Source: CAYSFW01 sp964620675 (GTDB lineage: Bacteria > Pseudomonadota > Gammaproteobacteria > UWMA-0217). From it: a DNA stretch of 5,597 nucleotides. Of the stretch, positions 1 through 5,597 are shown piece by piece. Made by a program: the position numbers and the translations under genes. The first letter of the stretch is position 1. Every line of letters starts with the position of its first letter. The notes beneath the pieces are model-generated. The model saw nothing but the letters and a program-made list of their open reading frames with translations. It searched no databases and was not told where the DNA came from. The stretch lies in contig CAZUJU010000102.1 in NCBI GenBank assembly GCA_964620675.1, positions 1-5,597 of the forward strand, given 5' to 3'.

Positions 1-41
1 GCCGCGCATCCCGTTGGCGCGTGACGCCACAGGCCGGCGCC

Positions 42-338
42 TCAGCGCGACACTGGGGACAAATCGCTCGCGAGTTCTACCTCGGTCGAGAACATCATTA
101 GGCCGTAGTCTCGCTCATATTCGGCGTGTAGGCGCTCGACTATGCGCCTACACAACTCGGCGTCCCCTACGACCTCGATCCTGATATTGCCCTCCTTACG
201 CCATGCTCCGCTGCGCAAGCCGTGCGCTCCGCTACCACGCGCGTCGGTGACCGTGTAACCTTTGGCGCCAAGCCGCATAATCTCCCTAATCAGCGTGTCC
301 TCGAGCACTGCTTCGCTGATAATGGTCAGCAATCGCAT
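42..338 (-). CDS. sbtB: PII-like SbtB/CPII-type regulator of bicarbonate uptake
   Basis: Trimeric PII-like proteins of the SbtB/CPII kind bind adenine nucleotides (and bicarbonate for CPII) and control SbtA. The 98 residues follow the ferredoxin-like beta-alpha-beta repeat: strand 1 LLTIISEA (3-10), helix 1 (11-24), GAKGYTVTDARG (24-35) leading into the T-loop (about 35-50, GSGAHGLRSGAWRKEG), strand EGNIRIEVVG (49-58), helix 2 (59-74), then YERDYGLMMFSTEVELA (74-90), which matches the last strand of SbtB. The C-terminus ends with SDLSPVSR and has no cysteine pair, so the redox R-loop of cyanobacterial SbtB is absent. Classical GlnB/GlnK is unlikely: the protein is shorter and lacks the uridylylated Tyr region. 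The ATG at 338 follows a strong Shine-Dalgarno at 10-nt spacing, fixing the start. Position directly after sbtA supports the role. Whether it should be called sbtB or CPII depends on ligand and phylogeny. Confidence 0.88.
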   Translation of the reverse strand: MRLLTIISEAVLEDTLIREIMRLGAKGYTVTDARGSGAHGLRSGAWRKEGNIRIEVVGDAELCRRIVERLHAEYERDYGLMMFSTEVELASDLSPVSR

Positions 339-348
339 GGATCAGTAA

Positions 349-355
349 CTCCTCT
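349..355 (-). promoter_or_regulatory. Strong ribosome binding site of the sbtB-like gene
   Basis: The minus strand reads AGAGGAG, a near-perfect Shine-Dalgarno, 10 bases before the ATG at 338-336. It follows an A6 run in the 33-bp gap after sbtA, which may keep the site unpaired. It is clearly better than the sites of the two transporter genes upstream, suggesting efficient independent translation of the regulator. Confidence 0.75.
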
Positions 356-371
356 TTTTTAGCGGCTCGAA

Positions 372-1304
372 CTAATACAGTAGCCCTACCATCCAATGAT
401 ATATAGGGATTCCGACGAAAATATTGAATGGAAACGTGACTCCCAATGCTGCACTGATGGACAAGGCGGGATTCGCCTCCGGAACGGCGATACGCATTGC
501 TGCCGGCGCGGCGATATAGGAGGCGCTCGCGTAAAGAATTGCCAGTAAGAGCGTACCCCCTTGGCTTAGCCCCAGCATCCATCCCAGCACGGTGCCGAGC
601 AGGGCAGAAAACAGCGGCATCCCGATCGCAAAACCGATCAAGAACGCGCCGTAGGATCGCAGTTCGGCGATTCGACCGGCGGCCACCAGCCCCATCTCCA
701 ACAAGAACAAGGCGAGAAAGCCCTTGAACAAATCGAAAAACAGCAAGTCGAGCGGCTTGATCCCTTCTGAGCCGACCAGGAAACCGATGATCAACCCACC
801 CGCTAGCAGAAAGATACTCTTGCCGAAAAAGACCTCGTGTAGCAGCCTGCCCCAACGCACCTGGCCCTCGCCATGCCGCGCTAACATCACGCCAATCACC
901 AGCGCGGGCATCTCCAGCAGCACGAGGAACACGATCATGTAACCCTCGAAATACTCCGCTTTCTGGCTTAAGTAGGTCACCCCGACGGAAAACGTGACGA
1001 CACTCACTGAGCCGTAGTGCGCGGCGATCGAAGCCGCATTGGCGCGGCTCAACCGACCCGCGAGCTTCAAGATTGGAAACGCGATGAGTGGAATCACCGA
1101 GCCTACCAGTAAAATCGCGATGCTCGGCAGCACCAGGTCTCCAAGCGGCTGCTCGGCCAGCTTGACCCCTCCCATCAGACCAATCGCGAGTAGCAGGTAA
1201 AGTGAGAGAAAATCGTAAATGCTCGCGGGAATCTTCAGGTCGGAACGCAGCAACCCTGCCACGGCCCCGAGTAGGAAGAACAAAACCACGGGCTCGAACG
1301 CCAT
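372..1304 (-). CDS. sbtA: SbtA-type sodium-dependent bicarbonate transporter
   Basis: SbtA proteins are high-affinity Na+/HCO3- symporters of the inner membrane that raise cytosolic bicarbonate for RuBisCO; they form trimers controlled by SbtB. The 310-residue product is almost wholly hydrophobic and has the family hallmarks in both inverted-repeat halves: GLMGGVKLA (42-50), AHYGSVSVVTFSVG (95-108) with a probable substrate-site break, EMPALVIG (131-138), LFFDLFKGFLALFLLEMGL (188-206), YASASYIAAPAAMRIAVPEA (258-277) and LGVTFPFNIFVGIPIYH (287-303). The cytosolic loop joining the halves (about 142-160) is short, which makes the protein shorter than cyanobacterial SbtA (about 370 residues). ATG at 1304 gives a normal family N-terminus; upstream is a G-rich GGGGG run about 8 bases away, a weak ribosome binding site. 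It lies 38 bp after the SulP gene and 33 bp before its presumed regulator. Na+ coupling is from the family, not seen directly. Confidence 0.94.
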   Translation of the reverse strand: MAFEPVVLFFLLGAVAGLLRSDLKIPASIYDFLSLYLLLAIGLMGGVKLAEQPLGDLVLPSIAILLVGSVIPLIAFPILKLAGRLSRANAASIAAHYGSVSVVTFSVGVTYLSQKAEYFEGYMIVFLVLLEMPALVIGVMLARHGEGQVRWGRLLHEVFFGKSIFLLAGGLIIGFLVGSEGIKPLDLLFFDLFKGFLALFLLEMGLVAAGRIAELRSYGAFLIGFAIGMPLFSALLGTVLGWMLGLSQGGTLLLAILYASASYIAAPAAMRIAVPEANPALSISAALGVTFPFNIFVGIPIYHWMVGLLY

Positions 1305-1342
1305 GAGCTACGCCCCCGCCAACTGTGGCTCGGGAGCGCGAC

Positions 1343-3415
1343 TCATCCGTAACGCTCCAGCAACTCGCGCACGGCCTGGTCCTTCGACTTATACATCTGC
1401 TCGGGCGGTATCGTGTCCGTCAGGTGGGCCCGCTCCAGCACGTCCAAGACCTGCCGCTTAAGGCCACTGATATAGAGCTTCACGCCTGTTTGTCCCAGAC
1501 GCTCGGCAACTTCACGCAATTTTTCTTCGCCCGATACGTCGATCTCGTTGATGCTACTCGCGATCAAGAGGATTGCCTTGGCTTGTGGAAACCGCGCCAG
1601 GGCCTCTAGCACCACATCCTCGAAATAGCTCACATTGACGAAAGTCAGTTCGCCATCGAAACGCACCGGAACGAACCGCTCGCTGATAGGGGCCAAGCCG
1701 TGGGTATCCATGCCGCCCAACACGCCGTCCGGATGCTGACCGAGAATCTCGGCGCGCGGACGCATGCGGCGATGCAAAAACAGGACTATCGCGATTACCG
1801 CACCCATCAGGATGCCCATGTCGAGATGCGGCGCGAACGCGAGCGTGGCGACAAAAGTCACGGTTGCGGCGATACCATCATGCTTGTGGGTCTGCCAAGC
1901 GTGGCGCAGGGCTCCGAAATTGATTAGGCCTGCCACGGCCAACATAATGACTGCGGCCAGTACTGCTTGCGGTAAGTGATAGAGCACGCTGGTCAGGAAC
2001 AACAGCGTGAGCAACACCAATGCGCCGGTGAATAGGGATGAAAGGCCCGTCACGGCGCCGGCGTTGAGATTCACCGCCGAGCGTGAGAAGGAACCACTCA
2101 CCGGAAACGACTGCGAGGCACCACCCACCAGGTTCGCGAGACCCTGTCCAATCAGTTCCTGATTTGGATCAATCCGGCCGCGCGTCTTGGCGGCCATCGC
2201 CTTGGCGATCGAAATCGCTTCCATGAAGGCGACCAGCGATATCACCAACGCCGCGGACAACAGGCTGGTTATTTCCGCCCAGCCCATGCTCGGCAAGGCG
2301 AAACTAGGTAACCCGGGCGGGATGCTACCCACGACCTCGCCGCCACCACTCAAAACAAGTCGCTCGGCGTTAATCGATTTTATTCGCCATCGCTTGGCGC
2401 TTTTCTCGCCACTGGACGGCGCCGTCGCAGCCGAGTAAAGACGTGCTTGGTGTGTGTCGTCAGTCACCACGACGAGACGGAGCTTTTGGAGTGCGCGGAA
2501 GTGCGCCTGACGTTGGCGTGCCGACTCGTCGCGTTTGGCGCTAGCCACCTCAAGCGCATACTCCAGCGCGGCAAGATGTTCGCGCGATTCGGTAGCGCCT
2601 GCGGCGCGCACGGCATCTCGCTTGCTGCCAAGGTCGATTTCGAATGCGGATAAACGATCATCCGCCTCACGATAATCGCGAACCATCGTTGCGACCGACG
2701 CGTCGGCAATTGCCGCGGCGTCGAGTGTCAGCTTCCGCTCGAAGCCGATTTGCCAACTTACCAAGGTGGCTAGGCCCACGGCGATCAACACATTGGGCAA
2801 GCCCGGGCGGTAACGTTTCAACGCCAGCATCAACAGCAACGCGCCAACTCCCATCGCCAAGGTTGGCAAGTGAATATCGCCAACCTGCCGTAGCACGCCC
2901 ACGATGTCGGTCAGAAAGCTCTCGCTTCTCTGCATCGGCACGCCGAGCAGTTTATTGAGCTGCGATAACGCGATGATGATCGCTGCCGCGTTGGTGAAAC
3001 CGATGATTACCGGGTGCGACAATAGGTTTACGATCGCGCCCATCCGGAACAAGCCTAAACTCAATTGAATCAAGCCGACTAGCACCGCGAGCAAAATCGC
3101 CAAAGCAATGTACTGCTCTGAACCAGGCATGGCCAGCGGGGCCAACGTCGATGCGGTCAGCAACGCGACAACCGCCACCGGTCCAGTCGAGAGCTGCCGC
3201 GACGACCCCCATAGCGCGCCGACCATCACGGGCAAGAAGGCCGCGTAAAGACCGTAGTAAGCCGGCATTCCCGCCAATTGGGCGTAGGCCATCGATTGAG
3301 GAATAAGCACCAAAGCGACTGCGATGCCCGCCATCAGGTCGGCCCGTATCTGCCCCCCATGCATCGGGAACCAATCGACAAAGGGAAAGAGCCTTCGCCA
3401 GTTCATTGTTTTCAT
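1343..3415 (-). CDS. SulP/SLC26-family anion transporter with STAS domain, probable bicarbonate transporter
   Basis: Inner-membrane anion transporter of 690 residues. The SulP signature is clear: LVLIPQSMAYAQLAGMPAYY (35-54) and LWGSSRQLSTGP (68-79). I count 14 membrane segments in the 7+7 inverted-repeat pattern: TM1 25-48, TM2 53-70, half-helix 3 78-90, TM4 102-123, TM5 129-153, TM6 183-202, TM7 208-224, TM8 382-408, TM9 419-441, half-helix 10 444-457, TM11-14 459-550. The cytosolic STAS domain covers about 583-690, with D626-V-S628-G at the usual regulatory-serine position. A roughly 130-residue insertion (227-360) between TM7 and TM8 makes the protein longer than common bacterial SulPs. 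The ATG overlaps the cbbO stop and has no good Shine-Dalgarno; a second ATG lies three codons in. Substrate is inferred from context as bicarbonate; sulfate or another anion is possible. TM8 carries E399 rather than the BicA-type Asp/Thr pair. Confidence 0.9.
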   Translation of the reverse strand: MKTMNWRRLFPFVDWFPMHGGQIRADLMAGIAVALVLIPQSMAYAQLAGMPAYYGLYAAFLPVMVGALWGSSRQLSTGPVAVVALLTASTLAPLAMPGSEQYIALAILLAVLVGLIQLSLGLFRMGAIVNLLSHPVIIGFTNAAAIIIALSQLNKLLGVPMQRSESFLTDIVGVLRQVGDIHLPTLAMGVGALLLMLALKRYRPGLPNVLIAVGLATLVSWQIGFERKLTLDAAAIADASVATMVRDYREADDRLSAFEIDLGSKRDAVRAAGATESREHLAALEYALEVASAKRDESARQRQAHFRALQKLRLVVVTDDTHQARLYSAATAPSSGEKSAKRWRIKSINAERLVLSGGGEVVGSIPPGLPSFALPSMGWAEITSLLSAALVISLVAFMEAISIAKAMAAKTRGRIDPNQELIGQGLANLVGGASQSFPVSGSFSRSAVNLNAGAVTGLSSLFTGALVLLTLLFLTSVLYHLPQAVLAAVIMLAVAGLINFGALRHAWQTHKHDGIAATVTFVATLAFAPHLDMGILMGAVIAIVLFLHRRMRPRAEILGQHPDGVLGGMDTHGLAPISERFVPVRFDGELTFVNVSYFEDVVLEALARFPQAKAILLIASSINEIDVSGEEKLREVAERLGQTGVKLYISGLKRQVLDVLERAHLTDTIPPEQMYKSKDQAVRELLERYG
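2336..2737 (-). other. Insertion region in SulP, predicted periplasmic loop between TM7 and TM8
   Basis: This part encodes residues 227-360 of the SulP protein. The first part (about 231-313) is strongly helical, rich in Ala, Arg, Glu and Asp with few Pro or Gly, as for a helical hairpin or short coiled coil. The second part (about 312-362) looks beta-rich, with LRLVVV, QARLYSA and RWRIKSINAERLVLSGG. After it the standard SulP sequence resumes with VVGSIPPGLPSF. The frame is maintained throughout, so it is a genuine in-frame domain and not a frameshift. I do not recognise the domain. Its outward side follows from counting membrane segments with a cytosolic N-terminus. Confidence 0.7.
3412..3415 (-). 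other. ATGA stop-start overlap coupling cbbO to the SulP gene
   Basis: On the minus strand the bases read ATGA: TGA (3414-3412) ends cbbO and ATG (3415-3413) starts the SulP gene. The 15 bases upstream (TCTGAGTCTGACACG) hold no convincing Shine-Dalgarno, so SulP translation probably depends on ribosomes terminating on cbbO. This supports one transcript for both genes. Confidence 0.8.
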
Positions 3416-5597
3416 CGTGTCAGACTCAGATAGAGCGCGGGAAGGCGCTCAGGCAGGCGCGCGACGTGGTCGAGCACCATGTAGTTGCGCTGGCCGAAAA
3501 TTCGCGAAACATATTCATCGGCATACGGATCGAGGCTTACACAGAATGTGTGTACTCCTTGCTTTGCAAGTTCGTCGACAGCCTTTTTCGCGTCTTGCCG
3601 CAGGTATTGCGGATCGCGCACGTCGTTATCTGCCGGTTCGCCATCGGTCAGCAACAACACGAGCTTCTTGTGGCTCGGACGACGGGCGAGCATTGAACCG
3701 GCATGGCGCAGTGCTGTTCCCATACGCGTCGACAATTGACCGCTCATGCCCGCAAGCCGGGCGCGGACCTTATCGTCATACGCCGCGTCGAAATCCTTGA
3801 AGCGGTAATATTCGACATCATGGCGTCCGTTTGAATCGAACCCATGAATCGCGAACGGATCACCGATCTTGACCATCGCCTCGGCGAGCAGCGCCGCGGC
3901 CTCGCGCGCGAGATCGAGTACGCTGACATCGCCGTCGGCGTCCCGCACCTTGTCGTTGGTGGATTCCGATAAATCGATCAACAGCAACACGGAGAGATCG
4001 CGAATCTGTAGCCGGGTACGGATGCCGATGCGCGTATCGGGCTGCTGCCCCATGCGAATATCGACCATCGACTGAATCGCCGCGTTCAGATCGATCTCGT
4101 CGCCATCCTCGACCTTGCGCTGGCGCACGACACCTTGCGGTTGCACCGCTTCGATCAGGTGCTTGAGTCGCTTCACCAGCGGCTTATGCCGCTCGACGAC
4201 TGCGTCGATCAGCGCCGAATCGCCCGACCGCGGGCGCTTCTCCAGCAAGGTCGCCCACGCCGGACGCTCGAGCTGCGTTTGGTAGTCCCATTCGTGATAG
4301 TGGAATGGAGAGGAGATCGGCTCCTTGCCTTCGCGCTCGTTGAAGGTAGTGCCGTCGTCGTCGTAAAGCTCAGTCGCCAGGATCCAGACTTCCTGTGCGT
4401 CATCACCCGCGTATTCAACGTCCAGGCCGTTGATCATTTCCATCAAGCTCACGTACTTGCGGACTTGTGCGCTTTGTCCCGGCAAGAGCACGGTATCGTC
4501 GCCCGTATCTGGGGATTGCCATAGGTAGCGGTTGTCGTCGCGATAAGGGCTCGACAACACGTCCGTACGCGGATTGAACTCAATATCAAGCTCGACGGTT
4601 CTAGCCGCCAGCGCCAATCCTATCTCACGCGAGATCGCCTGGTCACCGAGGCGTGACTCGGCAGCGGCGAACGCGGCGCGCGCGTCGGAAACCAGCGGAT
4701 GGGAGTCGGCATGGGATTCATCGAGTAGCGCGCGGGCAACACGATTCAGGATAGGCCCCAGACTGGCCGCCGATCCGGTGTCCGCAACCAGCATTCTCTG
4801 CCAAAGCGGCTTCAGGCCGGGAAATGCCCGCGCGGCGAGCGTCTCGACCCTGGCATCCTCGATCAGCCCGATCCAGGCACGTTGCAGCGCATCGAATTCA
4901 TCCGCGGCGGGATCGTAATTCGAGTTCACAAGGTGCGCTGCGGCGTGCGCTGCCGCGGCGCGGTAAACCTCAAGCCCCGGAATCTTGTCCTCGCCCTCGA
5001 TCGCGAAATCATCGAAGGCATCCGGCAGATGGATAAAGTACTGCTCGATATAGGGGCGATAACCCTCGCGATTCTCGAAATCGCCCGAGGTCGGACGCAG
5101 GAAGAAATCGCGTCCCCATAGCGCGCGAAGGTACATCACCAAACGGCGCTGAACGTCCACGAACAGCACACCGCGTTGTTCCTTTTTCATCACTGCGAGC
5201 GAGTCGTCGCTTAGCAGACCGAAATAACGCGCCTGCCCGTCGAAATCGAGCCGGTGAGCGGACACGCCCCACATCGCCCAACGACGTAAACCACCCAGCG
5301 TCAGATGCCCCAGCAAGACATCCAGCTTTTCAAGCATTGGTCGCACGGCTCGCGGAGCCTGCGCCAACACGTTATCGAGCAGCGCGAGATAACCCCTGAA
5401 CAACTCCAATTCGCCAAGCCGCACCGCAGCCGTTGGCGCAGTTGAGAACATCAACGCCAACACGGCGGCGCTGGTTTTTGAGTACATCCGAATCGCGGCG
5501 GACAGCAGGTCTGAAACGGCGTGTTCGCCGATCTCGCGCGCCACCTGAGGAGCGCTCTCGATAAACGACACAACGAGGTCCGTGCCACGACCCAAGG
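3412..5597 (-). CDS. cbbO: CbbO-type RuBisCO activase adaptor, VWA-domain protein (5' partial)
   Basis: With the AAA+ ATPase CbbQ, CbbO forms a cytosolic RuBisCO activase that removes inhibitory sugar phosphates; CbbO is the adaptor that recognises RuBisCO. The 727 visible residues show an alpha-helical N-terminal part (about 1-160), a conserved YLRALWGRDFF segment (155-165), a HAAAH motif (H217, H221) followed by EDARVE (246-251), an acidic linker with FHYHEWDYQ (431-439), and a C-terminal VWA domain from about 530. The VWA domain has a complete MIDAS site: D541-x-S543-x-S545, T627 and D651 in the LLLTDGEPAD strand. The frame is open through the right edge; the first possible start there is a TTG one codon in, probably not the real start, so the N-terminus lies outside. 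The NorD family has the same architecture and sequence alone separates the two poorly; the sbtA, SulP and PII-like neighbours favour CbbO. The stop overlaps the next gene. Confidence 0.86.
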   Translation of the reverse strand, partial: LGRGTDLVVSFIESAPQVAREIGEHAVSDLLSAAIRMYSKTSAAVLALMFSTAPTAAVRLGELELFRGYLALLDNVLAQAPRAVRPMLEKLDVLLGHLTLGGLRRWAMWGVSAHRLDFDGQARYFGLLSDDSLAVMKKEQRGVLFVDVQRRLVMYLRALWGRDFFLRPTSGDFENREGYRPYIEQYFIHLPDAFDDFAIEGEDKIPGLEVYRAAAAHAAAHLVNSNYDPAADEFDALQRAWIGLIEDARVETLAARAFPGLKPLWQRMLVADTGSAASLGPILNRVARALLDESHADSHPLVSDARAAFAAAESRLGDQAISREIGLALAARTVELDIEFNPRTDVLSSPYRDDNRYLWQSPDTGDDTVLLPGQSAQVRKYVSLMEMINGLDVEYAGDDAQEVWILATELYDDDGTTFNEREGKEPISSPFHYHEWDYQTQLERPAWATLLEKRPRSGDSALIDAVVERHKPLVKRLKHLIEAVQPQGVVRQRKVEDGDEIDLNAAIQSMVDIRMGQQPDTRIGIRTRLQIRDLSVLLLIDLSESTNDKVRDADGDVSVLDLAREAAALLAEAMVKIGDPFAIHGFDSNGRHDVEYYRFKDFDAAYDDKVRARLAGMSGQLSTRMGTALRHAGSMLARRPSHKKLVLLLTDGEPADNDVRDPQYLRQDAKKAVDELAKQGVHTFCVSLDPYADEYVSRIFGQRNYMVLDHVARLPERLPALYLSLTR

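Noticed and set aside
15..29. Inverted repeat TGGCG-CGTGA-CGCCA downstream of the last gene, a possible terminator
   Set aside because: The stem is only 5 bp and no T-run follows on the minus strand, so it does not qualify as an intrinsic terminator. The true end of the transcript may lie beyond the left edge.
286..855. Long minus-strand open frame overlapping the start of sbtB and the end of sbtA
   Set aside because: It is an out-of-frame shadow of sbtA, with Arg-rich, low-complexity composition and no family motif.
1334..1357. GAGCG/CGCTC inverted repeat around the SulP stop codon
   Set aside because: A 5-bp stem with a 14-base loop and no T-run is expected by chance in GC-rich sequence.
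2952..3374. Minus-strand open frame of 140 codons inside the SulP gene
   Set aside because: It lies in another frame over the strongly conserved TM1-TM5 region and has no recognisable motif; the SulP frame explains the sequence.
3324..3800. Plus-strand open frame of 158 codons across the cbbO/SulP junction
   Set aside because: It is antisense to two well-supported genes, Arg/Ala-rich and without motifs, as expected of a shadow in GC-rich DNA.
3412..5597. NorD (nitric oxide reductase accessory protein) as the identity of the VWA protein
   Set aside because: NorD and CbbO share the architecture, but the neighbours are bicarbonate transport and PII-like genes rather than nor genes, so CbbO is preferred. 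The choice is not proven without the upstream gene.

Overview
The window reads as one co-directional block of four genes on the minus strand, transcribed from right to left: a VWA-domain protein of the CbbO/NorD family (5' end cut by the window edge), a long SulP/SLC26 anion transporter, an SbtA-type bicarbonate transporter, and a small PII-like protein of the SbtB/CPII kind. All four are identified from protein motifs read in the sequence. There is no RNA gene, CRISPR array, insertion sequence or long repeat that I can see, and nearly every base is coding.

Layout: 3412-5597 holds cbbO (partial), whose stop overlaps the start of the SulP gene (1343-3415) in an ATGA junction. After 38 bp comes sbtA (372-1304), and after a further 33 bp the sbtB/CPII-like gene (42-338), which has the only strong Shine-Dalgarno sequence in the window. 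The last 41 bases (1-41) contain no gene. Spacing this tight, with no terminator or internal promoter visible between genes, supports a single transcript starting beyond the right edge.

The combination points to inorganic carbon handling in an autotrophic bacterium. CbbO works with the AAA+ ATPase CbbQ to reactivate inhibited RuBisCO. SbtA imports bicarbonate. SulP members can also import bicarbonate. SbtB/CPII proteins sense adenine nucleotides and/or bicarbonate and control SbtA. The likely source is a proteobacterial chemolithoautotroph (sulfur, iron or ammonia oxidiser), judged from moderately high GC and this gene set; I cannot name a genus. cbbQ and RuBisCO genes would be expected just to the right, but this is inference.

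The least ordinary element is in the SulP protein: an insertion of about 130 residues, part helical and part beta-rich, in the loop between predicted TM7 and TM8, which should face the periplasm. Other points of note are the absence of a C-terminal Cys-pair R-loop in the PII-like protein, a very short central loop in SbtA, and a HxxxH plus ED...E motif in CbbO.
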